From: Gymnogyps californianus
Lineage: Eukaryota; Chordata; Aves; Accipitriformes; Cathartidae
NCBI RefSeq assembly: GCF_018139145.2
Contig: NC_059478.1
Location: 34,017,001 to 34,081,000 of the forward strand
Direction: 5' to 3'
DNA length: 64,000 nt
Notes under the pieces: model-generated
The model's database searches: none
Told to the model about the DNA's origin: nothing
The model's input: the letters and a program-made list of their open reading frames with translations, nothing else
Part shown: in pieces, positions 12,701 to 26,329 of the stretch
How positions within the stretch are numbered: position 1 is the first letter of the stretch
Layout: each line of letters opens with the position of its first letter
Position numbers and translations under genes: made by a program

Positions 12701-15073
12701 CCCCTTTCTTTGCTTTTACTTTACTTTCTTTATTTTCATTGCTTGTAACTTGTAGAGCAGTTGTGAGCTAATAGCTTTGTAAGGCACTTTTCATCCACTT
12801 GTGCAGCTTCCAGAAGTGCTCAGCATTTCCTAATTCAATAGCAGCTTTACTGTTGACTTCAATGGAAGCCCAAGTGCCTCTTGAAAAACTACACTGGTTT
12901 CCCCGGAGTTTTCTCTTTTTGACTCTTAGTTCATAGAATAAAGGTAGTAGCATCATCAAGTGATGATTGTAACAGTTAAAATTTCAGCATGTTCCTTGCT
13001 TTCTGTGTCACTAGACAGTCCTTTCGATGGGGCTGCAGTAGGGGTGGGGGACATACAGATACTAATTCTCTCTTAAGACTTAATTGTTAAGGAAAAGTTC
13101 CTACTCAAATCAAATATGTCCCTTTGCATACATGGGAAAATTTCTCTTTTCTAATACTGCATGTTGGTTTTGCTCTGCGTTTTATGTGCTCAGTGTAGGG
13201 GAATCTCCTGCTTCCCTTGGTGACCTCTGTCTAGCTTGGCTCTTTCCCTTCATCAGTGACACTTGGTACTGCTGGGACTTTCTTCGCAACCCAGTACATG
13301 AGAAGCTAATTCCACCACACTGTTCTCTGCTGACTTCCAAGTATTATGAAGTATTTTTGTATTTATTTATTTGAAAAGTAAACCCACCTGCACTGCTTTA
13401 CATAAATACATGCTGAGATCTCCAAGACTCCTATGTCTGCAGTGCAGTGTTTATCCACTTGGAGCAGAGATCAAGTTCTCCTTGCCTGGCACAATGTCAA
13501 GCATAATGGCACTAAGTAAGCCAAATCCTGAAAGCTTTGGGCAGTCCTTTATTTATCCTTGTTAGTCAGAACTCCCTCGACCACAGTGGGAACCCTCCCA
13601 GAACTGGGAAGCAACATATGGATATGGACAGGAACCTCCAGCGGAAGAGCTCATGGCAATACATGCAGAGCTGGCGAGGTGCGGGGTGTCCCTGACCCCA
13701 GAAGGTCAGCTGTGCTAATGTCTGGAGGTTTGCCAGAAAAATAAATCAGCTTTTTGGTTCTGAGAAACCAGCAGTCTCTTTAAGGTGTCGCAGTGTGTGC
13801 TGCAAAGCGTGTAAATGCAATGATTATACAGCTTTTCTTTTCCCCTGCCACACTTAAAGGTCTCTAGATATAAAGGGAGACCTCTTGCAAGAGTCAGCTG
13901 GAAGGCTGGAAGATTTACAGGTGCCTCATCCCGTTCACCACCTCGGCCTCCTTTCATGCCTAAGAAGTAAGAGTATATCTTTGGGCCAATAAAAAGTGTG
14001 CAAAATACAAGGATGTTAGGCTCATCTCTGATTCCATTTGTTAAGTGAGTTTGTTACATGTTTAAGCCCAGTAAAATGTTCAGAGAAGTTTGATTTCTTT
14101 CTTGTAAGGCAAAGCTGGCAAGTGTAATGTCCAGGTATCACAACAGACTAGTTTTGCTCGTCCTTGCTCTTCATTAGGCTTGCACAGAGAGGAGCTCTGT
14201 CACCTAACGTCACTTATTTCTAGGTTAGTCTCTTGAATTCACACACCCTACTGCAAGACAAATTGGTCCTCATTTCTATGCCTGTGCTTCAGCTTTACGT
14301 TAGTATAAAGCTGCACAGAAATGCACAAGTATGTTTAAGAATTAATTCCATCCTGGAAGGAGTATAGCAGAGGTTCTGCTCATCAACGGAAATAACAATT
14401 GCATTCGTTGCTTTGGATACGACAGTGCGGGTTACTAAAACTCCAGGCTACCACTGTCGTTGAAGGGCTCAGGTAGAAGTAGATAAAGTTTGGTGCAATA
14501 ACTCCTTGTTTTCAACCAATTTTAGCTTGAAGGAGCAGCAACAAAGCTTTGATTAGTAAAAATGTCCACACTGTCTGCATCAGTCACGTAATTGAAATGC
14601 ACTTTATTAGTAGTCAGAGCTTCTGGCCACCAGGCAGGACTCCAGGGTTCCTCATTGTCTAGCAGGACTTTATAACCGCTTTTTTCACCAGGGAATGACT
14701 TGAGCGGGTATTTACCCCCGATGGTTCATGTCGCATCTGTTTTCCGTGTCTACACCCACTGTAGCTCCTGGATTCCCAGTGTTGGAGAATGGTGGGAATT
14801 AACACCTCACCCCAGATAGTGTCCAAGCCATTTGGATGCATGCCTTCCCCTGGCTGCATTTAAAGCCCAGGTCTAGAGCTGTGCCTGCCGCTGCCTGGTA
14901 CGTCAGCGAGCGGTTCCGTTTGTTAAAACAGAAAGCCCAAGGCAGAACAAAATTATGTCAGTCACCGCAAGAAATGCTCCTCAGTGAACATTGTGCTATG
15001 ATTTCTGCTGTGATATTCATCACACATGAGACGTTCGGGATGTGCTGTCTGTGATGTGACACTGCGCGTGCAG

Positions 15074-15097
15074 GATTTTGTATCTGAATACAAAATC
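15074..15097. repeat. Perfect 10-bp inverted repeat (hairpin)
   Basis: GATTTTGTAT and ATACAAAATC are exact reverse complements separated by the tetraloop CTGA. The hairpin lies just left of a TG-rich tract. No terminator or RNA function is implied in this intronic setting. Confidence 0.75.
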
Positions 15098-15110
15098 TGT
15101 ATCTGCTTAG

Positions 15111-15158
15111 TTGTGTGTGCATGCATGTGTGTCTGTGCTTATATGTATGTATATGTAT
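15111..15158. repeat. Imperfect TG/TATG-rich tract
   Basis: A degenerate dinucleotide-type tract alternates TG and CATG, then TATG units, with interruptions. It looks like a decayed microsatellite. Confidence 0.6.
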
Positions 15159-18100
15159 TAAATGGTTTCAAGGCTTTAAGCCAGTAATGCAAGGAAACCA
15201 AAATCACAGGGCATGATTTGCTCTGTGGTTTGGAGAGAACCACATCTTCTGAGAATTCCTGCCTTCGGCATACTAAGCCCAGGCATTTCAAACAAGACAC
15301 AATTTGCTGAGAAATGTGGTGAAAAAAGACACTTTTGCATGATTGATATTTACAGTTTGTCTAAGTTTGCATTGAGAGATAGGGTGTTTCTACGTACCAT
15401 CTCAATGGCCCTCAATGCGGCAGAAGTAATTTGATCACTTTACCCAGGATATACCTCTCTGTTGAATCCAGTTCTGGTCTATTCACATCTTTTTGTGAAT
15501 ATGCCTCCTATTGCAGGTCATTTTTATCCTGTTTTTGTCATAAATTGAGAACATTTTCCATTTGGATTCCTGTGAGGCTAGTGAGATACGCCCCATTCAC
15601 CAGCTTAGGACTAACCTGAAGTTCACGGTCCCTCCAGGCTGAGTTGTTAATATCCCAGAGGAGTACTGGCACTGAGAGATGACTCGCTGGGGGAGAGAGG
15701 AATTCAGTCCTTTGGCTCTTGGAGTTGCCAAGAGGGTTACGGCGTCTGCTAGTTGTGCTTTCTGAGACAGGGATGTTTGGCTGCTGGGAGCTGGACTGAG
15801 ATCACCAAATATAATGTCGTTATCAAATCAGGTAACCCACAAGAAAATCTCTTCTCTCACTTCTGTTACACCCCTTCTGTGTCTTTAATAGCTGAATTTT
15901 TAAAAGATTATTGTAATGCTATAATCTACTGTCCCTGGCCTTACGTAAACAGCACGACTAACAGCAGCACACAAACCCACTGTCAAAGTGAATTAATTTG
16001 GGAATCTGGATAAGAAAATGCACAACTTGGCAGCGCTGTGTTTCAGGAGGATTAAAGACATGCGCAAACCTGAAGCAGCATCCAAAATCATTAATTGATG
16101 CTGGATTTTCCAGGTATCTCAGTAAAGTCTGGGTTAGGTTCAAATATTCCTCAAGCATCCATGTATTAAATAGTGGAAAGTTTTTAGTACAGCCACAGGG
16201 TAAGGAGTTTGATTACTTCTCAGCATTTTAATTTAAACTAAACAGGTGGTAGATTGTGATATTTGACCAGAATCATGAAAATGATAAGGTAATCTGCCAG
16301 AATAAAAAATAAGTATTTCCAACATGTTTCTCCTGTCACTGATCGAGTGTTTAGACATCATGCAATCAATGTTCCATATCTGTCAGGCAGGAACCCTCCT
16401 CCCAAAACTGCAGCCACCCCTCAAGAGACCAGAATTGCAGTTGTGCGTGGTCTCTCTCCGTCATTCATTCAGAAGCCCCTTTGGTGGCATCAAGACTTCG
16501 CTTTGTTTTGGTAAAATGGAATCCTGTACAAGATGGTCGGAGCTGAGAAGTGGGACAAAACAGAGGGTGTAGCTCCTGGTGTAGTGAGGAAGGGACCTGT
16601 GAATGAACTTTAGGAGACTTGAAAAATTAAACAGCAGAAAAATTTGGCTTGACCACAAGGAGTGATTTGGGAACTAATTACAGATGAGTAGAGAAAAATT
16701 GGAGGAGCAGTCTGTAAATACTAGGTATGAAACTAAAGAGGCGGCTACGGGACAGTCTACCATTTCAGTTTCCCAGTGTCATGTTTGCTTCGAAGCTTTC
16801 AAGGAGAAACTCTGTTTTCCTTTACTTGTAAATAGTCTGTACAAAATATTTCAAGTGTGTCTGGATGCTGTCAGAGCTGACTAATGTTAATGAACCCACT
16901 AGTCAAATTTAGCCCTGTAATAAGTATGTGCTCATTTGAACTCAGCAGAATCTGTGCACTCAGGCTTACTTTGGCAGACGCTTGCTCTTATCACCTGCTG
17001 AGCTTGATATTACTGCAGTCCTTTGGCCTGAAGAACAAGAAGTTAGGAACAGCATTGAAAAACCTTTGTGCAGCTGTGTGGTTTGCAGCTACTACGCAAG
17101 CAGTTGGTCCACTGGAACTTCATCTGGACGTACTGTGCTCAGCGTGTTTATTTGGATTGCCTTGCCTTTCAGAGAAAACCTGTATCCATTTCCAAGCTAA
17201 CTAGTTTCTTAAAGTACGGCAGTTGCCACGACTTTGAAACATAATCTGTGTAGATCTGCAGTAGCATTACATCAAATGCCTAGCTTCTTGTTTGTTGAGC
17301 TAATAAAAAAATCATCAGTGGTTTATCCTTCCATGAGGCTTCAGCGGCTGCAAAAGCAGTTAAGACTGAACAAGCCAACTTTGCCCTGCTCCTGTTGATT
17401 TCCTATTGTACAGGCTATTAACTTTTAGAGACTGTTTTTTTTCTGTGGCAAAGCCATTACGGGGTCATGAAGACTACAGACATTTGTACTTCTGGGTGCA
17501 ATTAAGATGAAGGCTTGCTAAGTCTTAGTTGTGTTGTTTAGAAGTGGCTCTTTTGCACCAACCACTTCTTGAGTCCTGACTGGGAAAGTGCATAAGGATT
17601 GCTGCATAATTTAAGGATTCAGGAGATCCTTTGGATTTGGTGTCCACTATTGAGCTGCCAGCATGAGGCTTGCAGTGCTGAGGTCTGCATGCCTGTGATG
17701 GGATGTTCAGTACCCCCTGGAATTTTGCATAATTCTGCATCTGTTGAAATCATGGGGAATCTAGTACAAGAGCATGCTTAAGCCACTGATGAAACAATTT
17801 GAAGATCCCCAAAAAGCAGCAATGGAAATAAATTTGGTCCTATTGTTAGGTTGGGATTTAATTTTTCTTAATGTTAGAGAATATCTGAATCCAGGAGATC
17901 CTGATGAACCTTGGATTCGGGAAACTTTCCTATAGTAAATAAGTTGTAACTGTGGCTAAATCAGTACATTAACTTGTTCCAGCAATGAAGGGATTAAAAA
18001 TAAACCTCTGAAGCATTGATGTAAACCTTTTGTGCAGACTAATTGCCTATATAATTGCTTTTGTTAGCTAGTGTGTGGACAGCCCTGATCTGGAGTCCCA

Positions 18101-21100
18101 CGAGGGCAGGACAAGGACAGACATGCCTGCGTCGTGTCACCGTTGTGTCTGAAACCCAACCTGGAGCCATGAAAAGGGAGTTCAGTCTTCACCTCCGAGA
18201 GACCTTGCCCTCTCTTGAGGCTGCTAATAAACGCAAATTAGCTGGAGGGTCTTGGTTTGGTTTTGGTCTCTCGAGGATGCTGTGCCTGTATGTGCCGGAG
18301 ACGGAGGGATCTGAGTCAGGATCCTGCCTCCCGGCGCTTCCCTTGGTGCTCCCAGCTGAGTCCTGAGCTAAGCCCAGTTCTCCACACGCACACTGCTCAG
18401 TTCTTACTCACAAGTGTCATCTGGCTGACTTCAAGGAAAATTAAAAAAACCCAGCCTTTTAGCAGAAGAAATTAAGTTTTAAATCTACCTTCTAAAATGT
18501 ACAGGATTTAAGCCTGTCTGAGATCAGGCTTGTGTGGGTTTAGACCAGGGTGTAAGTTCCTCTTGAACAATCAATGTAGCTCAGTCCCGACTTGGCCAAA
18601 GCATCTAGCTCTGGCATCGGTTAAATATTTACATTCCCCCCTTTTTATATAAATTGTGCTTTATTAGCATACGTTTCACAGTGTATCCTTGTGTTTCAGC
18701 CTCTTTATAAATTTGGCAGTTTGTACATTAATCAACATCAACCCATGTAAAATCCTAGGCACGAGGTTGAAGCCGTCAAATGTGCAACGTTTACTGTTTC
18801 ATCATACGCAGCCAATAAGTCATGTTGCAATGTATGCTTTGTACCAAGAGGATATGGTATAAAATGGAGCGTGTTTACACTAGGGAGACTTCTGTGTATT
18901 TAAGAAGTAATTGTTTCAGGACCGTTCATTAATTCATGGGCTGACATGGGTACGTTTTTCGTCACTGCAACAAAAATAATTATCGAGCTCAAAAAATAAT
19001 AATGAATTTGCACATCGCAGACTTCTACTGTAATTTTCTTCACAAGTTATAAGAGTTTAATTGTAGATTGCTAGTAGCCTTATCCATTTCAATCATTTCT
19101 GGCCCTCAAGTGCTGAGGTGCAAGGAGTTACGGTGTGCTGCAATTTATGGTGGATGTAAATGATTTCTTGTTTGCCCTCCTTGTACTTGGCTGGGTTTGC
19201 CTTCTTTCAAGCTTTTGCATGTGGATTTAGTGCAGTGGCACTGATGGAAGCCAGGGACAAGCAAGCAGGTGCAATGCAAAGCCCTGTCCAGGCACTTCAT
19301 CCTTCGTCTGCAAACACTTCTATCCTAACTGTGCACTTGTGGGCGCTGCTCAGTCTGCTATTTTGTGAGATAAATAAATGGGAACCTGTGTGGATGTTGT
19401 GTCAGTAGAGGTGCAGGTCCCCAAAAATGCTTGCGCATGGCATTGATGCCTTCAGGAAAGCAAGCTTCCATAGTAAGTGTGGGCCATGGATCACTCAGAG
19501 TCGCAAGGACATCTAGGCTTTGCAAGAGAGCCTCTTCTCTTTGCTTGGAGGGATCTCAGCACTCTTCAGTCTCCGGACCTTTTAGGGGGGTTGTTAGGGA
19601 AACCTCCATCTCGGGCAACCCAGATGTTGCTACCACAGTGTTGGCCCCAGAAAGTGCCTGACAGAGAATGTTGCCTCCTTCCATTCCTCCCTGGACCCTT
19701 CCTCACCATTCCTGGTGTTGAAATGTCTTCACCTAACAGTGCACCGGGACATCTTTCTCCATCTCCCTGCCCTCTTGATATTGTGATGGGTTTTTGTGAC
19801 TCCTCTGTTTCTTGTCACATCCTCTTGCCCCAGACTAGCCATCCAGTAATTTCTTGCTGCCGCTGTTAGTTTTTTTGCTTTCTTCTGTTGCAGTCATCCA
19901 GTTTCCTTTGTGTCGTTCCTGCTTCCACTTTCTCTTCTGTCTTTCCGCCAGTCTGAGGTGCTCAGAAGAGAATAGCTCAGAGCATGGAAAAAAATCCGGT
20001 ATTATTTCAGGTTTGGAGAGATGGGAAATTTGCATTTGTTATGCAAATTCCCAACCTTTGTAGGTCTGCATGACAAACAGCTGTGCTGTGCTGCCTTCCA
20101 GGGTTATTCCTACTGAAGAATAACCAGACTCTGATATCTGTGTCCAACAAAACCTGCCTTTATGGGCAAGAGAATGATGTGTTCCTCCAATATCTTGCTT
20201 CCACACCCCTTGTGTTTTAGATTGAGCAGAGTACAAATAATTCTTCCTAGAGAAAGGTAGAGGTCCCGTGACTTTATGCTGTGCAGGATCATGCCCGGTC
20301 CACCTGAGCGGTGCCGTTCCCAGGAACGCCGGGCAGAGGGTTTTCTGCGCTAGGCTCACACGCCTGAGGTTCACGTCTGGTTGACGTGCATTGAAGTGCC
20401 ATTGTAGCCGCATTTCTACAGTTCATAAGCACAAAGACTCAACTGTGAGCTATGAAATGCTGGCGTTCAGCCAACTGGCCATTTCTTTTCTTCATTCCCT
20501 GTCATTAAAGCTGTGGGTTGCTCCAGGGTGCAGTGTTTTGCTCTTCTTAAGTGGAACTGTTAACGACCCAATTTAGAGCAATGTAAAGTGCACCCAGATT
20601 CCACAGTGACTTCTAAATCCATATAACATTAATGATAATCTGTAATTAATAGCTGCAATCAAAAGGAATTGTAGTTCAATAATTAGAAATTTAGGATTAA
20701 AGTATTAGCATATAAAAAAGGCCTCTTAAAAACCTCTTCTTCCAAGAGATGGCTCTGATCCCGTGGAAGAAAAGAATTTTTAACTGATATGACCTTAGCC
20801 GAAGACCAAGTTACTAAAAATATTGCAGTCAGCCCTGACTTGTGTATGTCATTAGACTACTGCCAAAACATTTAAAGGTATTTTAAGAGTTTGCAGAGAT
20901 TCAGTACGTAGCAATCACATAATTTTCTGATGATACTGCCAATTGATATTCCAGAACAAATCTTAAGAATGATATGTTTGAGAATAAGCTTTAATCTCCC
21001 CAGTAGGCCTTTTGGGGTGGGTATTACTGGTATCCTGTAAGTACAGGAAACCCCAGTGACTGCCCACCCTTGAGCCAAAAGCTTTCCTGGTGTATCCTCA

Positions 21101-24100
21101 TCGAAGAGGGCAGATCTGCAAGAAGAGGTAAGGCAGAGGTGTCAGGTGCATGCAGCGCTCTTGGCTTCCTGCCCTGTAATCACAAATAGGGCACTGTGAT
21201 TCTTTCTGATGATGCATCATAAATGGGCTAATCCTTCAATTTATCTCTAGCCCTCGGGAGCTTGAGGCATTTAGAAAGACTCCCAGGTAGAGAGGTTGCT
21301 CATTGCGTACGTGCTGATGAAAGTGCCAGTAGCAGTGATGAGGTGCTCTGATAGATGGAATAGGCTGTGGCATAAATGAAGTTCCTAACCATTTCCAGTC
21401 CTGCACTCAATTAAATCATCCTGCTGCACGTCTCACTTTTGAAGCTGAAAATTAATGTATTGTATATCTGAAATCCACAGAGCTTAAATTGTTCATTGGT
21501 GTTGAAAATTTCCCTATCTAATGCCAATTATTAACCTACCCCAGGCTATCAATAATGATATAGTACACATAAATCACAGATAGATACGCTTGAAAGTTTT
21601 ACATTCTAAGAATGTGAACAAAATTAACCATTTGAAGGTTATTAGCATCATGCAGTATCATCTCTGCCCCTATGTGCATGGAGCGGCCTGAAGAGCTCCA
21701 GCAGGTCCTTTGCCAGCAGAAAGCGTGGTTTCTGACACAGCGATGGCAGCAGTTGTGAACTCTGCAGGAATCATCTGGTAAACTCTATCTCTCGGATCTG
21801 CCGATGCAAGGTTTTGGCAGAACAAGCTTTGCCTTTGCTTTTTCAGCCATAGAGTAACCAGATGGAGTAAAGCTAACTAGTTAATGTTAAACATTTGAAG
21901 GAGACATGCCATCATGCAGCATTTCATCTTGCTTACCGGATAGATCTTTAGTTAAGGTCTGTTCTCCGGCAGTTTTTATTGCACATAATTTGCAGGCTCT
22001 TCTCTTTCAAAGTATTTAAAATGGCAGTACAAAGGCCAGCAGCTTCACCTGAACATGGAAGGTTGAGTCTCTTTGCAGGAATATATTTTTAACATGGACT
22101 ATTTGCTGTAGACTATATAGACCATATCTTTTACACATCATTGTGTACTGAAATTGCTATATTCATAACTAATCAATGGAAGGTTTGTTGTTGACCTATG
22201 GTATTGCATACTGTTAAAGGCAGTATATTCTCCTTGAGAGACACCTGCTTTACTTAAAGAGCAGAAATGCTCTCAACAATTTCCCATCTCCACGCAGTTT
22301 TGCCTTGTTCAACTGATTGAAGTATTTATGTTTCCTACCTCCTTTTGAAACACAAGAATTGTATAATGCAGACATGTCTACTGACACGCAGAGATACTGA
22401 TGTCATGAAAATAAAATCCTTTCACACATTAAAGATATAAGCAAAATTTGAGGTATACATTATGGAAATTTCAGGATGGTGCCAATTTTCAAACAGACAA
22501 GAAAATTAGTAAATAATAGGTCATATCCATTACAGTCTGCAGAAAGTATGTCTAGATTTCCTTCAGCACCTCCAGGGTGGGCTGTGGATAGGCTGGTAGC
22601 TGGCTCATTGCGGAACTAATATCTTGGGAGATCAGATGAAAATGTGTGGGGAACTTACAAAGGATCAGTGAAACAGAAAACGCAAAAGGCAAAAAAGGAA
22701 GATGAGGGAGATACGACTAAGAAGAAAAACAGCCGTGAGGCATATCTGTGGGAAGATCCTGGAAGAGATCAGTCAGGTAGGAACTAGACAGAGAGAAAGA
22801 TGAAGCGTCGGTCTGGAATGTGCAGAAAAGCAAAAAATACTGAGCACGTAGTATAATTAGGTTTTGCTCGAAGTCTGTATAACTTTATCTGTGATTCCTG
22901 TTTTCCTGATATTATATTCAAGTAGGATAGCTGAATAGTCTTATTTTCTGAAGATTTTTATTCACCTCTTTAAGGGGCATTGATATTTCTAGTAGATTTG
23001 CTGCTATAAAATGTTTACTGGTGATTTGGCCAAAATAGTTGTGCTCAAATCTCCTGTTAAGTTATCCTGTCTTGACCCTCCTGACAGCGTGGGATAGCTC
23101 CCCATTTGTGTGTGTAGGGATGTCTTGCCCAATCTTGTTTTTAGTGTCTCACGAAATTGGGGTTTTATCACTTCCTTAGGCAAATTCCTTCATAGGATAA
23201 CAAATCTCACTTGGGGTAGGCTTTCTACGCAGCTTCAGAAAGAGATTTGCAAAAGGAAAACTTTTTTTATTTAGTTTAAACATTCATTTTGTATAGTTTA
23301 TCTTATTACTCAGACTTCTAACTCCGTGCTTACTCTAAATACCTCCTTGCTCTTTTTGCTATTTTGGGTATTCTGCAGTGAGATCTGAATTGCATATGTT
23401 GCAGTCACATTTATATTTGTATCAGAAGAAATTACTTACTCCCGATTATATATATAATTATATAATTAGGGTATAGAATGACCCACTGATGTGATATAAA
23501 GTAAGACAGAGGATGCCCATTAAGAAGACACTTTGAATTTTTTGTTTGCGTGTTTTAACTAGACATATCTTCCACCTTGAAAAGCTGTGTTCCTGTAAGA
23601 CCTGGGATTTTCATCTCTGCACCTGAGAAGAAAGCCTGTCCCAGGCAACACTTCTACTGGATGTGTACGTTCCTACGCTTAGCAGCCGTACAGACCTCAT
23701 GCATTGCTTGTAGGACCTTGCAAGCAGAATATCCACGTTCTTAGACTTATTTTGCTCGCTGCTTTGTTTCTATATAGCAGATTTATTCCCCCTTAAAACC
23801 TTCAGTCATTTCTGGGTTTGGTGTCATCTTTGTTATCTCCCTTCTTCCTGTTTTGACTTATATTCTCTTTACTTCACATTACAAATGCATCGCACAGAGA
23901 TATTAATTAGCCTGGGCGCAGGGCCTGGATCTTCTCCTTTTTGGTTCTGTGGCCAGGGGATGAGGCTGCCCCATCCTTTTGATGGGTCTGTAACCGTGAC
24001 AGTACAAACACTGGAGCGCTGAGTAATGGTTGCTTCTGGTGAGAAAATGAGACAGTAGTGTGTGCCTGTGGATAAGAACTAGCTCGGTAGTTTTTCTTCA

Positions 24101-24658
24101 GAGGCAGATTTTTGTAAACCTTATTGAAGTTTATTTAATCACAAAGGCTTTAAAAGGACTGACTTGTGTGAAATTCTCTCTACACTTATGCAATATGGTA
24201 ATAAAATCGGATGTTAGCCAACTTCTCTGTGGGGAGTGTATTTGAATACACTTTACCTGGCTTTTCACAGGGGTTATAATTGACTGTTGTGATTTCTCAT
24301 TAACTTAAGACCAATGTTTCTTAATAGTGATAGAGATTTGAACAGATACTTATCTTTCCAGTGTTAAGGATAAGATTTGTCATTCATATGGAATGATTTC
24401 ATCTATAAATAAAATTGTAACAGGATAATGGTTCTCTCTGCCGATCACATTTCTCAGGTTGACTTTTTTCCAAAACAAATCTTATTATTCGAATAGTTAA
24501 AGCGGGGCATAAGAGGGCATTTTTAACAATTAAGGATTAATTTTTAAACTCCTCGTTTGAAATCCAGTTGCAATATTAAGCAGATTTTTTTTTTCTTTTT
24601 TTAATGGTGACAGCAAATGGGCAAGCTTGTTTCAGTGCCCCAAATGTGAGTCGCTGTG

Positions 24659-24684
24659 TGTAAATCCCGTATATAGGATTTACA
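24659..24684. repeat. 9-bp inverted repeat (hairpin)
   Basis: TGTAAATCC and GGATTTACA are exact reverse complements around an 8-base AT-rich loop. It is intronic, with no sign of a function. Confidence 0.7.
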
Positions 24685-26245
24685 GAATAAAGGGAGCAAT
24701 TGGTCAGTGGGGGTTTAAAGGTCGGGGATGTGAGTGAAGTGAGTGGATGGGCCATTGACGAGTGGAGTGATGGATGCTGAGCGCTGCTCACTGGTCTCCT
24801 CCAGGTCGTGGCTGGAATAGCTGTAGGTGTCTTGCATTTGGTGTGACCTTCTTGGTGCTCTAGCTCTTTGACCCACTAGCACACGGTGGGTCCCAAAAAG
24901 GAAAAAAGTCCTACTCGTTCCCAGTCTCTTTTTTTAAACCCATTTTCCTCCTGGAGGCAGAGTTACTGAGCGAGGCGGATCAGGCAGGAGGTTCCAGGGG
25001 AGGAACGAGTTTGCTCAGACGAGGCTTTGATCCTTCTCCCATCCATGACTCATCTCTCTCCATGGGCTGGCTGGGAGCTCACCTTCCAACAGAGTGCACT
25101 TCGTATTTGGCCTGAAGGTTATAACATAGGTTTTCCGAGGAGAGGTATCACTGCTCTCACTTTCATGCATAGCAATCCTAAGTCATCGCAGTTAGAAGTT
25201 AAATTCATGCATGTCTTGTGGACTTCTTTTCTGGGATGCTTTTGTTTCTGTGTTAACTTTGATTTGGTGGTATGTTTACATGCTGTGTAGCTGCTCTGCA
25301 TGTTTCTTTCAATCAAATAAAATGTTTACTAAGGGCACAGTAGTGCTTTGCTCTTAAATCGGAGCTTTAATTCAGGAATATCAGAAAATTACCAGTTACC
25401 AGCCTGGAGGACTATCTCACAAATAGTAAAGTTTGGTCTTCTAATGTGGTTTCTTCTGTAGATCAGATGATGGATGTCTGCTCTATGAGATTCACGGTCA
25501 TGTTTTCAAAGCCTGTTTAAGAAAATATATTAGTATGAGCACTCTGGAGTTTTGAATAGCAAAATATTGTATTTGCCCATAGTATTGTTAGTACTTTTTC
25601 TTTCATTTTGTGTGTTAGCTGTTTGCAGAATATGGTTCATTTGTGGGCTCTTAATACTAGAATATTTCCAGATGAACAAAAGTAATATTACCTACAGAAA
25701 ATATATTGTGGAGTGCAAAACTTGCCTGTGTGAGCAGTGTGAATGACATAACCCATTGCTCGTGGGTTTGAGCGGTGCCCTATGGACATAAGAGATGAAC
25801 CTGTTTGGTCTCAGCAGGAGGTGTGAGAGGCCACAGCACCTCAGATCCCTGCCTCGGAGGGGTTTTATCACAGGCCTACAGGAGCTGCCCCATTTTTTGG
25901 GTAGGAGGGATGGAAGGGCAAGGGCCTAGGGGAGCCGTAGGAGATCGAGCATCCCAATCTCCGGTACTAGCCCAGCACCAACCGGGTCCTGGTCTGCATT
26001 TGGCCCACCAGTTATTTGTCACCTACCCCACATCTCCACTTAGCCTCAGAGCAAATCCTGGGCACCATCGGCCATGGTGTCCTGCTGCCTGGATGATTGT
26101 GGTCACCATGAAGGTGATATTAGCACTCGATCCATTTTGTTTTCCTTAAACCTTGCAGGTCTTTCAGCCACGTGGTCCCTAACATTTGGGTTAGGTAAGA
26201 AGCTCAAGTGTTAAAAAGTGAAAAACGAGGAGGGATGGACCCAGT

Positions 26246-26329
26246 GGGCCAAACTCTCAGCTTGTGCAAACAGGTGTCACTGCTGACTTCAGAGCAATGT
26301 CATTTTACATGGGCTCAGGATCTGTCCCC
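26246..26329. mobile_element. Palindromic MITE-like element
   Basis: The 84-bp segment begins GGGCCAAACTCTCAGCTTGTG and ends in the imperfect inverted form CATGGGCTCAGGATCTGTCCC. The centre, TGCTGACTTCAGAGCA, is itself roughly palindromic. The layout matches an abundant palindromic repeat that I recall from turtle, crocodile and bird genomes, whose arms read roughly GGGCCAGATCCTCAGC. It has no coding capacity, so if mobile it was non-autonomous. The family name is uncertain, but the palindrome is visible directly. Confidence 0.55.

Noticed and set aside
19477..19869. A 130-codon open frame on the + strand.
   Set aside because: It has no known domain, no splice context and low-complexity Ser/Pro/Leu composition. 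It looks like chance in a GC-richer segment.
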